Assembly: GCA_028554755.1 (NCBI GenBank)
Contig: JAPTOF010000004.1
Span: 6,431,001-6,495,000, forward strand
From: Cordia subcordata
Taxonomy: Eukaryota > Streptophyta > Magnoliopsida > Boraginales > Cordiaceae
Direction: 5' to 3'
DNA: 64,000 nucleotides
The notes under the pieces are model-generated. The model was given only the letters and a program-made list of their open reading frames with translations, had not been told where the DNA came from and searched no databases. The position numbers and the translations under genes are program-made. Every line of letters begins with the position of its first letter. The stretch's first letter is position 1. This document shows positions 11,048 through 23,000 of the stretch, piece by piece.

Positions 11048-12131
11048 TGTTGGCTAAACACTTGTTATTAATTTTGATGATGAAATTTTATATGCATTTA
11101 TAATTGTTTAACTAAAAGCATCTTGTGAAGATAAGTGCTTAGATGTATAAGTAGATGCTTGAAAGATGGAAGAAGATGAACAAAAACGCATTATTTGAAG
11201 AACAAGAAGATGAGAAGGTATAAGAAAGAGAAGAGATGTCATAAAGGGTACTGGACGTCATAAAGTTTGGCTTTACTTCACTCTCTGAAGTGACCGGACC
11301 CCTCAGCCGGTCGACCAGCTGACTTGGGTGGGTTGCCCGGCCAAGTTAGAAATTGAAGGACAAAGCCGGACCCCTTAGTCGGTCGGCCAGCTAAGGCGTC
11401 CGGCCTAGTCAGTAAGGGCCAAGAGGAGGCCGGTCGACCAGCTGAATGGGTTACTGTAATAAATGTACTAGCCGTTTATTACCGTTTTGGCCATTTTCTT
11501 CCTCTTTTCTTCACCTACCAAATCCCTAACACCCAAATTTCTTTAAATAAACATTCATTACCCATTCAAATCATCAATTCAAGTGTGCAAAATCTCATAT
11601 CATCATTCAATCAAGCTTTGAGCCATTCTTGCAATATCTTTGAACTTTCAAGAGCTTCATTCGTTGCAATGTCTTCTTTTTGAGAAGAAAATTTTCAGAT
11701 TCTATCATTTCTTATTCATTTGATTATATACATATTTTGACAACTAAAATTCTTGAGAGATTCATTCGTTAAAGCTTGTAAAGTGTGGAAAAATCTTAAA
11801 GAGTGGAACTCTTGGATTCTTTGAAATTGGGCTTCAAAGAGGTGTAAGAAATTGGTTTTGCCTTCACCATGATTTGAAGAAGCAATTTAGTGAAGGGTGT
11901 TGAAGTCCTAAGGGGGAGCATTCTTGGACGGTGGACATAAGTTTGGCTGAACCACTGTAAATTGTTTGTCTCTCTTCTCCATATGCTTTAGTTATCTTAT
12001 TAGCTTAACTTGTTTACATTGTGTTTGATATTTTGCTTGAAAGGAATTTCTAAATTTTCATAAATTTTTTAAAAACAAAAATTAGTAATTATATCTTAAT
12101 TCACCCCTCTCTTAAGATATTTGCATCTACA
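11048..12131. mobile_element. Solo LTR, probably SIRE/Maximus-type Copia
   Basis: The 1,084-bp block begins TGTTGGCTAAACAC and ends ATCTACA, giving the TG...CA ends of an LTR. Its start, with TTTTGATGATG, resembles plant SIRE/Maximus-type LTRs as I know them. It is flanked by TGATC (11043-11047) and TGGTC (12132-12136), a 5-bp target duplication with one change. No primer-binding site, coding remnant or second LTR follows, so it looks like a solo LTR left by recombination. A GC-rich segment at about 11290-11450 holds three copies of a CCGGTCGACCAGCTGA-like motif. Orientation and lineage are inferred. Confidence 0.6.
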
Positions 12132-12336
12132 TGGTCCAACAAGATGATGAGATTAATGTTTATGTGATTCACAAAATTAAGGTAAGATGGATAATTTTTG
12201 TAATAAAAAAATATCCTTAAGAGTTAACAAGATGGTATTATAAGATGGCGACAAGATCAACTTATTGCATATATTGGACTGAATAGGAAAATATCGACAT
12301 GCTCAAAAGATGCCAATTATTAATCATAATTTTAAT
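12132..12336. other. Spacer between solo LTR and duplication copy B
   Basis: Short AT-rich spacer with no coding content seen. Confidence 0.5.
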
Positions 12337-13121
12337 ATAGTTGAATAAAATTTTCCCTTACCTGTAGCAATTTTTTTAGATTCCCATGCTCCCAAGTGAT
12401 AATTTGGATTTTGTTATACTTTTTGGCATCATTTCGCTCATGTATTTGGCGAAGCAATGTTGTCATGGTAAGAAAATGACATTTATATTTCTTTTTGTTA
12501 ATCAAATTTAACAAAAGCAAAGAAATAAAACAATAAGAAGGCTTACCTTCTATTCATCTGAAGATTATTTATTTCATAATATATTTCTTCGAGTTTAGAT
12601 TTAGTAGTCACTGCAAAAGTTGAATTTTTGTAAGTACATGAACATTAAAACTCGACGCCTAAAGAATGGAAAGCTCTTAATTGTGACTTGTATACTGTTG
12701 ATCTAAATACATTTGGTTTTAAGATCTCCAACATAATTGGGTTGAATATGTAGAGATGTGTAAAGATATTGTACACAAAATTCCAAAGTGAGTTATTGTT
12801 GAATGTATGTATAAATGTATCGAGAGTTCGTGTGGTGAAAGCTAGCAAGTGTTGCTTTAGATGAGTTGTCTACCTTATAAATCTCCCTGTAGAATCAAGT
12901 TCTGACTAAAAAAGAAAAAAAGAGTAGGTGGGAATAGGTGGAAGGAATATTTATAAACTGGAGAGCTCATAATTTGGTTAACTCACGTGATTTGATTCCA
13001 GTTGCAAAAAACGTGCCAGATCAACGACTCACATGCTTGCTTATTTGCAACTACACAAGCTGCGAACGTGAAATTTTCTCCAACTCAATTGCTACATCAT
13101 CATAATTTCGCTGAGCTGGTA
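12337..13121. repeat. Copy B of the 785-bp direct duplication
   Basis: Second copy of the block at 9762-10546 in the same orientation, visibly diverged. The two copies are separated by about 1.8 kb that includes the solo LTR. Confidence 0.75.
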
Positions 13122-13254
13122 AAGAGTGCAACATCAAGGTATTGCCAAGTAGGCATCAGTAGAGTAAAGCGTTTGATTTGACTTTCGCGAAAACAGGTCG
13201 ACGAAGTTGTTGTGATTGAAACGGTGTCGTTTTACAAAGCCGCTTCGTTTTGAG

Positions 13255-13722
13255 GAAGGCCATACTACGTAATTTGTGCAAAGAGGAACAACCATTCTTT
13301 TTTTTTTTTTATATTATTGTAATACTTTATTTTTTAAAAAGTACAATTTTGTTTAAACTCGTTTGGATTCACTTTAAAAGAAAAAAGCCAAATTTTTATG
13401 AGTTTCTTATAAAAATACTTTTTAAAAATATTATACAAAAATACTTCTTCTTCTTCTTCTTTGTCTTTATTTTTAATTTTTTGGAAAAGAAGGCCATACT
13501 ATGTCATTTGTGCAAAGAGGAACAACCATTCTTTTTTTTTTTTATATATAATTGTAATACTTTATTCTTAAAAAAGTATAATTTTGTTTAAACTCGTTTG
13601 GATTCACTTTACAAGAAAAAGCCAAATTTTATGAGTTTCTTATAAAAATAATTTTTAAAAATATTTTACAAAAATACTTCTTCTTCTTCTTCTTTGTCTT
13701 TATTTTTAATTTTTTTTTATAA
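13255..13722. repeat. Tandem repeat, two 234-bp units
   Basis: Unit one starts GAAGGCCATACTACG at 13255 and unit two GAAGGCCATACTATG at 13489. Both run through ATTTGTGCAAAGAGGAACAA, a poly-T, a TTTGTTTAAACTCG motif and a CTT run. The copies are nearly identical, so the duplication is recent. A 113-residue open frame across it is low-complexity and not a gene. Confidence 0.85.
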
Positions 13723-13834
13723 GACCAATTCAAACTAGAGCATTAACTAATCCTTGTAATATGCCTCTTTACTTCGAAAAAGAGAAAAAAAAAAAAGAAA
13801 CCCTTGGCCCAAATTTGAATCCAAGCTCCCACCA

Positions 13835-13878
13835 GTCACGTGACAATGCAATAACCTTGCAATAACAAGTCACGTGAC
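13835..13878. promoter_or_regulatory. Paired palindromic G-box elements upstream of CDC27
   Basis: GTCACGTGAC occurs at 13835-13844 and again at 13869-13878, 34 bp apart, 200-240 bases upstream of the CDC27 ATG. CACGTG is the core bound by bHLH and bZIP factors; the second copy extends to a 12-bp palindrome. A role in CDC27 expression is inferred from position only. Confidence 0.55.
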
Positions 13879-14004
13879 TGACCCCCCATGTCCCAAAAAA
13901 ATCCCCAAAACCCTTTACCCAAAATTTTGAATCAACTTCACCACTTTCTTTATTACTCTCTCTCTCTACAAACACCAACGTTCGACGAGACATATACATA
14001 CACG

Positions 14005-14007
<3 letters not shown>

Positions 14008-14052
<45 letters not shown>

Positions 14053-14070
14053 GACACACACATATACACA
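14008..14070. repeat. (TA)n(CA)n compound microsatellite in CDC27 leader
   Basis: A TA run of about 28 bases is followed by CA repeats with a few interruptions and ends five bases before the CDC27 ATG. It probably lies in the 5' UTR or over the transcription start. Confidence 0.85.
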
Positions 14071-14075
14071 CATTC

Positions 14076-17000
14076 ATGGAAGCTGTACTAATGGAGTGTG
14101 TGCAGAACAGCCTGCGGCACTTCATGTACCGCAACGCCATTTTCATGGGCGAGCGCCTCTGCGCCGAGTTTCCTTCCGAGGTGAAAAAAACCCTATGTTG
14201 CAATTTCTCATGGTGTCGTTTCGTAATTCTTTGCTTAAATTAGGGTTTCTTTTATGTTGATAAAATTCTTTTTTGTTTTCCCTTTGATATCTCTATTGGT
14301 TTCCAAGTGTAGAATTAGCTTTCTTGATTAATTAAAGAGATTTATAAAGGAAGAGCTGTGGTTAACACATTGAGCCTAACCGACTGGCCGAAATGATTGA
14401 GGGCGTTTTGACAATAGTGGAGAAGCGAATTTGTCAAAAATTGAACACATATGATTATAAATTGAAATACATATGGGATGGCATGAGTTGTTTCAATAAG
14501 AAAATGCATTGTAAAATTTAATGTCTTGGTGTCATTGGAGGTGAAAGAAAATCATTACGCAATTTTGGATCTAAGCACCAATGTGTTTTAAGAGCTTAGA
14601 GAGTTGAAGACTTCTAAAAGATGTGTATTTTTGTGGACTAAGTATGCCAGTACGGTTTGTTTGCATGATAGAGTCTCAAATTTCTTGTATGGTATCTAGT
14701 GTTGTATAGTTGTGATAGCTACAGAGATTATAACTTGAGATCGTTCGAATTGTAATTATCAGAACCTGAAGGAAGTTGGGGGGTTCCATTGACGAGTTGG
14801 GTGTTAATTTATTATTTTGCTGATGTCTGCCTGTTTGCTTTAAAATGAGGGGCGTTTAGAGGTAAGAAAAGTATAGAATGTAAAGTGCTGATGATTTTCT
14901 TGTTTGTTCATGATCACAATAGTAGTACATTCCTTCCATTTTTTCATAGTTCTCTTTGTTTCTTTGTTATTCTGAGAATGTCCTTATGTCTCTGTGACCT
15001 TTTATTTCGACGCAGACAAATTTGCAGCTGCTAGCCAGCTGTTACTTGCGAAACAATCAGGCTTATTCAGCATACCACATTCTAAAGGGTAATGCCAAAA
15101 AATTCTTAATATTCTAGCGTTGTCGACTCGACATGCTGTTCTTGATTTGTTTTCTTATGCAATCTGTTTTGCCCTTGAAAGGGTCAATGTTTTTTTTCCC
15201 CAGATGTATCATCGTGCTTATCTTACTTTTTGATTCATATATGAAGGATGAATCATTGTGCTTATCTTACTTTTTGATTCATATCTGAAGGAACCAAAAT
15301 GGCTCAATCCCGCTACTTGTTTGCGCTATCATGCTTTCAGATGGATCTTCTTAATGAAGCAGAAGCAGCACTATGTCCACCTAATGAGCCTGCTGTAGAG
15401 GTATGGATGACCCACCAACAATCTTGACTCTTGAGTATGACATTATCATGCAGATCTTAAATTCTTATGGTACAATATGAAGAAATATTAGCTTGTCATC
15501 CTTTCGATGAGAGGTCATTTAATGTGACTGATTATTGTTCTGAGTGGGTTAGGCTGTGGTTGCTTGTTGTGATCTAAGTTGAGTTAGACTTGTCCTGATT
15601 GATCTTGTATTTGTAGGTTCCAAATGGTGCAGCTGGTCATTACCTCCTTGGGCTTATTTACAGGTTTCTATATGTTCTTCTCTCCTCTTTGGAATATCGT
15701 TTACACCTTAGGGTCTTTGTTAGTTAATCCTTTTCAATTTGAACTTTTATGACTCCATGACATAGCGTTACTTGTTCATTTTTGCGGATTCATAAAGTAG
15801 AGCTGATATGCTGACCCCAAATTGAAAATCTGTTTCTCTCAGGGTTAATTTTTTATTTTTCTTTTTAAAATTACTTGTGAATATTCTATTCTCAAAATGT
15901 CCTGGCCTATTCTGTAAAAAACAAAAATATTCTACACGGATGATCCTTAAAACCTGTGGTTATGATACGCCTGAAGACTAAAGAAGAACTTTTATTTAAT
16001 AATGCTTTCTTTTTTCCTTTATACTGCTGTTACGAGAAATCAGGAAAAACCAACCGGCTATAATCAAAATGCTTGTATATACTTTGGAATGGAGTACATT
16101 AAGGATGAGAAAAGAAATGAGATGTAGAATAGTGTTGCTTACAAAGTTCAGAACTATATATGAAAATGAGCAATCTGAGGCTCAGATATGATAAATTTAC
16201 ATGCGTATATACTTTTTGTTCAGCCATTATGGCCCAGAGAATTTCTGGTTTCCACCATTAATGTGGCTTGTTACTATTGTTACAGATATACGGATAGAAG
16301 GAAAAATGCTATCCATCACTTCAACCAGGCATTATCTTTGGATCCATTGCTTTGGGTTGCTTATGAGGAACTGTGTATGTTAGGTTTGTACACCTCATAA
16401 TAACATATTTATCAAGATCATTTACAATTGATAATTGCTCCCATTTCTTGAGTCTGAAATTTAATTGCTGTGGGTTTTGTATTAATATCAATTTAACTTT
16501 TATCATGTCATATCTAATCAAGGAACCAGGAGTTTTGAGTATAAAGTTGATCAAACTCTTTTCTAATTCTTGACTTATGTCCACTTTGGAAAAGTTTGAA
16601 CTAAGATTTTCATTCAATTTTGTGGTTGTTTTCAAACAAATTAAATCTGCAAGACTACTTTTTGAATCCCCATGGGTCGCTCAATTTCACTAGATGCCTT
16701 TCTGTTCCGTCAGTGATTGCATTTGTAGTTCCATGAGATCTTCTGGAATCTTCCAGGTGATGCTGAAGATGCAAACGAAGTTTTTGGTGAAGCAGCTTCG
16801 CTTTGCATTCAAAAGCAACACTTAGAGCATGGGTTGGCTTTGCACACCTTGCCAACATCAAGTGAGGAACAAAATATAGTTTCTAGCAAAAAATTTGGCA
16901 CCGAAGATGTCAGTCCAAGACATATGAATCAAGTCCATGGTAGTAATGCAGGTGATAATTCTGGGCACTCTCATGGAGTGTCTGTATCTGGAGGGCCTAC

Positions 17001-20000
17001 TAACCAGCTTTTGAATGGTGGTCATTCTAGCATATCATTCTATAATACACCTTCACCAATTGCTGCACAGGTATAGGCATATGTCGTCTCCTACTTTATA
17101 TCCATTTCTTTATGTGTGGTTAATGGTAGATCTTTGCTGCTCTCATTATTGGGACTATATTGCAGATCTTAATTGATTTTATACTCTATCACTTTGGTAG
17201 GGAGAAAAACTAGGTTTTGGATAATATGATCGACTGCTCTAGAATGTCTTAATTTGAAGTATCAAAGCTGCTGAAGTTGATAAGTGGCTATCTGTATATT
17301 GTTCCTGAAATTTTGAAAATTTAGTTTCCTTAGTTTCTTAATTAGTCTAAGTTTCCTTGGCAATAAAAATTATCAACTGTCACACTTAACTGTATTACTG
17401 TTGCATTTCCACTGTTAATTTTATATTCCCACAAAATACCCTTTTTCAGTTCATATTTTTCCATTTAAATGCCATTTTCAGTTTTTCTCCATTCTTTCTT
17501 CCTCATATGTGAGTTCAAAGGGATCTATTTGCACAATCATTCTCCTTGAGCGCTTAATTGCATGAAGGGACTATGTGCTGGCTTAGAAAATCATTGAGGT
17601 ATCTTGTCGACAATGGTGTAACATATAATTAGGCCTTAGCATGAGTGGGAAAGATATCAAGCTTGATATTATTTATTAATGTTGGGAAGATGATACTCAG
17701 CCTTTGATAAATATCTAGTCCTCAGAAACAATATCATTCAATTTGTTATTTAATTTGACTCACATTTTTTTTTGTTTTTTTTTTTCTTTTCCTTTAATAG
17801 AAGTTAAATTTCGAAGGTTGAATTTCTTTAACAATGTGCCTAACAAAAAGATAATATCTATATATGATTGCTTCTAATCTATATAAACTACCGTTTGCTT
17901 CCCATAATTTTTATATGATGCATTATTATGTTTTGTAACAGACTTGTGTGGGTGTTGTTTTATGAGCACCATTATTCTCCTTTTCCTAATAAAGAACAAG
18001 AAGATTAATTCTTAAGTACCTATCTCCATCAGAAGAAAGGTTCCGGATATTAAGAAATGCTCCCTTGTTTCCTGGGTTAAATATCCAATTTGACTTATTT
18101 TGGTCAATTGGTGTTAATTCGGACTTCAAAGCAATTTTCACATTGATTTATCCACACTCTGGATAAATTGTTTCATACTAGTAAACTAATGTTAAAATGT
18201 TACTGTGGAGAATGATTTTTGATTTAAAAATTGTTTCAAATCATGGGTGATTCTTGTTCTGGAAATAAGTGTCTTTTACCAAAGGAAGTTGAACTGGACT
18301 TTCAACATGGAGGGGGGGAGTATTCTTATATTTTTCAATATCATTGCAGTTGTCTGGTTTTGCTCCACCTCCTGTATGTAGAAACATGCAACAAAATGGC
18401 CAAAATCCTAGTGCAGTTGGTGCTGATAACTCTCCTCGATCAACAGTGAACTCAACCATTCAGGCCCCTCGAAGAAAGTTTGTTGATGAGGGAAAATTAA
18501 GAAAGGTATAAAGTTGTATATTTTTATTGGCTGCATTTTGTTATTGACTAATACTGTTTTCCCTATATTGTAGTCATTATAATTCTTCTTTCTCTATATA
18601 TCTCTGTGCACTTTGATGCTTCTAGGGTAATATTAACTGAAAGTAGTGGATAATTGTAAAGTTTATTTACTTGATTCTGAGTGCAGATGATCAGTTGTGC
18701 GTTTATTTATGTAAAAACAACTTTGATGCTTTTAGTTGTCTGAGTACACTTGCTGTCTTCTAGTTAAAAAGCTATTAGTTTAGATTGAGTTGCAGAGTTT
18801 CATGAAAAGATCATCATCCACTGAGACATGCTATAGGCTGATTCAGCCGGGATTGATGCAGCAAAAATTTCAGTAACATGTTTTATGAGAAAGTGAGAGA
18901 GAAGATAGAATTTGAGTTCTCATTATTGCTAATGATTGGTCACATGGAGTCAGTCATGGTATTTATAGGCAGGTACATATGATTAGTTACATGGAGTCAG
19001 TCATGGTATTTACAGGTAGGTACATAACCTCCACTAGTACTAGCTATTCTAACTGCCTAACTAACTCTGACTTTATCATTACATATATAATTCTCTAGAG
19101 CCTTCTAGATTCCTAGCTAACTCCTTATCATCCCCCCTCAAGCTGAGGTGGGGTTTGCTCCAGTGGTGGCTTGGCTTTTAAGTAGGCAAACTATTGTTGT
19201 GATAAGGGCTTTGTAAAGATATCTGCTAACTGTTCTTAGGAGCTGATGTAGGATAACTACAGAGATTTAAAGACAACTTGTTCCTTAACAAAATGATAAT
19301 CAATCTCAATATGTTTAGTCCTAGCATGAAAAATTGTATTAGCTGCTAGGGCCATTGCTGAGACATTGTCACAGTGTAGAACAGGTTGAGAAATAGGAAC
19401 TGCCAAATCTTTTAGTAGATAGGTTAGCCATTTGATTTCAGAGGCGGATCTGCCTCAATGGAAGACCTAGCTACTGTATGCTGCTTCTTGGAAGACCAGG
19501 AGGTGAGATTTGGCCCTAGGAAGATTGCATACCCTGTCATAGACTTCCAGTCATCTACATTGGAAACCCAATCTGAGTCACTAAATGCTTGAATATGCAG
19601 TTTTCCCGACTGAAACAGTAAACTTGGCCCTAGTGCTCCTTTGATGAACCTTAAAACCCTCTTTAGTGAAGCATAATCTGTGACTATTAGATGATGCATT
19701 TTCTGATAGAGTGAGTTCACTGCAAATTGGATATCAGGCCTAGTCATTTTTAGATATTGTAGTGCCCCTATCAGGCTTCTAAACTGTGTAGCATTGGCGT
19801 AGACTGTGTTGTCTGCAGTCTCGAGGGTTACTTTGGCCAGACAAGGTGTGTTGACTGTAGTTGACTCTGCCATGCCTGCTTGAAGTAAAAGTTGTTTGGC
19901 TTACTTTGTTTGATGGAGGACAAGACCCTTGTTAGTATACCTTACTTCTATGCCCAAGAAATATGACAAATTACCTAGATCTTTCATTGCAAAGTGTCTT

Positions 20001-23000
20001 CCCATTAACTGAATGAGATGAGATATATAGGCAGAATTGCTTCCAGTTATTACTATGTTATGCACATATACTAATAACAAAGTGAAATCATTATTAGTCT
20101 TATGAATGAACAGGGAATTGTTTACAGAGCTTGATAGGAATCCCTGGCTTAGTAGGAATGTTGAGAACTTGTGGAACTAGGCTTTTGGAGCCTGTTTTAG
20201 GCCATATAGAGATTTCCTTAGACTACAAACATAGTCAGGCTTAGAAGAATCCTCAAACCCTTGAGGTTGAGTCATGTAGACCTCCTCTTCCAATTGTCCA
20301 TGTAGAAAAGCATTGGAAATATCCAATTACTTTAGATTCCATTTATTCTGTAGAGCAAGACATATGATAGTCCTTATGGTTTGGCTTTTGACCACTGGAC
20401 TAAAGGTTTCCTGGTAGTCAATACCAGGTTCTTGCAAGTAGCCCTTGGCTACCAACCTAGCTTTGTATCTAACTACTGTGCCATCTGCATGCGTCTTGAT
20501 CCTTTAGGCCCATTTTGAGCCAATAGGTTGCCTTCGTGAAGGTACAGGAACCAGGTCCCACGTGTTTTGATCAATTAATGCTTTGTATTCATCTTCCGTT
20601 GCTTGAGTCCAGCATTGATATTGAGAAGCTTCTTTGTATGTTGTTAGTTCATGCTCAGGAGGTGTAGTAATGAGGCTGTGTAATTGATATAATGGAGGGG
20701 GTAGGCAGCCAGTTTTAGACCTGGTAAGTATAGGTTGATGTGACACAAGGGCTAGATGTTGAAATGGTTCAGTTGATTGTTGCTGGGAAGTAGACTGTGA
20801 GGACTGTATTGGAGATGAGGAAGATGGATTACTGTTAGACTGCTGTGGAGAAGATGATGTGCTACTGTCATAAGATTGTTGAGGGGACAGGTGTGGGAGA
20901 GACTGTGTTGGAGTTTCTGAGTGTTGAGGAGATTGGAGAATAGGTGTATGGTGAGATGGAGAGGATGTTCCTTGAGTAGGAGAATTAGATTGGGAAGAGT
21001 AAAATGAAGCTGTGGAAGAAGAAAAAGAACTCTGAGTCTCAGGAGGATTTGTTGGAATAGCAAACATAGGAGTGGGATTAGGAAGCCCTGCTGTTTGAAA
21101 CTGAAGCAGAGACTCATTAGTAGCAATAAATTGTGGATAAGGAAAGACATGTTCATTGAACCTAACATGTCTTGAAATGTAGACCTTTTTAGTCTCAATG
21201 TCCAAACACTTGTAACCCTTTGTGTTTGAGCAATACCCCAGAAAAATGCAGGGTTTAGACCTAAGTTCTAGTTTGTTTTTGGTGTATGGTTTGAGCCATG
21301 GGTAGCACAAACACCCAAAAGCTCTTAGTTGTGTGTAGTCAGGCTTGGCAGAATATATTAGTTCATAGGGAGACTGGTTGTGGAGTATGGCAGTGGGCAG
21401 TCTATTTATAAGGTAATTTGCCACAGATAAAGCCTCTAACCAAAATTGAGGTGGTAAATGACTTTGGTGTAACAATGTAAGAGTGGTTTCTATTAAGTGT
21501 CTGTGTTTCCTTTCCACTCTTCCATTTTGTTGTGGGGTATACGGGCAATTGGTTTGGTGTATGGCTCCAATGGACTGCAGGTAGGTTTGACATTTATGTT
21601 TTGTGAATTCAGTGCCACTGTCAGTTCTTAGAATTTGGAAAGAAGCCCTAAACTGTGTTTCAATCAGTAAATGAAAACTGAGAAATATGTCAAAAGTTTC
21701 AGTTTTATTTATCATAGGGTACAGCCATACAAATATTATAGATGCTCTAAAGGAGTTGTACTCAGAGGGTAGTCCTCTGAGAATGTAGATGACTAGGTCT
21801 TCTTGTGAAACTGTTTCATTTGCACTTGCAAGACTATCAGAGATTGTTTTCACATGATCAAGATAAGCTTGCATTGTTTGATTGCCTTTAGAGAGGTGAA
21901 GAAGTTGGATTTTCAACTGATAGATATGAGATCTACTTAAGGAGCTAAACAGATCATGATGTGTAGTCCATACCTCTTTTGCTGTCTCCAGATGAAAAAC
22001 TTGAGAAAGAACTGCAGAGGTCATAGTTGTGAATAAACAAGATTTTAGGTATTCATCCTCTGTAATCCATTTATCATAGGCTGGATTGATGATTGTTGTG
22101 CCAATAGCATCTGTGATCCTCTTTGGAGGACAGGTTGCTTTTTCAGTCAAATGATCAAGCATCTTGCTTGCTTTCACCACACCAAAGACTTGTGATCTCC
22201 ACATAGGAAAATTAGTGTTATCAAGCTTGTAATGTACCAGATTTCCTATGTTTTGAATGAGAATCTTCAATCCAAGAGGTAGATCTTCATAATTCTCAGC
22301 AGTTGACGAAGATGCCATAGCTGAGTAGCTTGAACTTGGCGCAAGAGAGAAGAGTTGGGGATTTCAATTGAGAAGAGGAACTGAAAAACTGAACTACTAG
22401 AAGTGTTCACACGGAGGAGAGGAAGCTTCGAGTGAATTTGAGGAGATTTGGAAACTGGGAGATGGAGTTTTATTGGAGATCTCTGATGAAGAAACCGTAG
22501 GGTTCTAAGCTGTGATGAGCACTATGTGGGGGGGGGGTGGGCGAAGTCAAGGAGTGTTTCCTAGCTCTGAATACCATGAGAAAGTGAGAGAGAAGAGAGA
22601 ATTTGAGATATTCTCATTATTTCTAATGATTAGTTACATGAGTCAGTCATAGTATTTATAGGCAGGTACATAACCTCCACTGGTACTAGCTATTCTAACT
22701 GCCTACCTAACTCTGACTTTATCAGTTACATATATATTCTCTAGATCCTTCTAGATTCCTAGTTAACTCCTTATCATTCTAAAACATTTTGGTTTGGCTA
22801 ATAATAAGTGGATAAGGGTTAAAGGTAGAGATATAATATGATCTTTGAAGGTACTACCAAAGATATTTGGATGTCCAAGAGATGTACCTTTAGTTGTCCA
22901 AAATTTAAAATTCTTGTTCCCCCTCTAGCTTGTTGACATTGTGATCAGTCCAAAGCTTTGGTTATGATCTTATATGCTTATATATTGTTGACTACACATG

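Larger units (their letters stand above)
18886..22776 (-). mobile_element. Ty1/Copia LTR retrotransposon, internally deleted, in CDC27 intron 7
   Basis: A complete but dead 3.9-kb element on the strand opposite CDC27. Its 5' LTR is 22577-22776 and 3' LTR 18886-19130. It is flanked by TTTTA (18881-18885) and TTCTA (22777-22781), a 5-bp target duplication with one change. Just inside the 5' LTR is TGGTATTCAGAGC, an initiator-tRNA-Met primer site with one extra base; just before the 3' LTR is the polypurine tract GAGGGGGGA. The polyprotein runs Gag, then late integrase, reverse transcriptase and RNase H, with the CCHC knuckle, protease and N-terminal integrase missing. The reverse transcriptase has stops and the YVDD catalytic box reads YVHN. 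It cannot move on its own. CDC27 exons and splice sites on either side look intact. Confidence 0.93.

Noticed and set aside
13217..13226. M-phase-specific activator (AACGG) site upstream of CDC27
   Set aside because: Only the five-base core fits, it is 850 bases upstream, and such cores occur by chance.
13250..13591. 113-codon plus-strand open frame
   Set aside because: It spans a 234-bp tandem repeat and is made of poly-F and AT-rich codons.
20752..21198. 148-codon Leu/His-rich frame
   Set aside because: Out-of-frame shadow of the Copia linker region.
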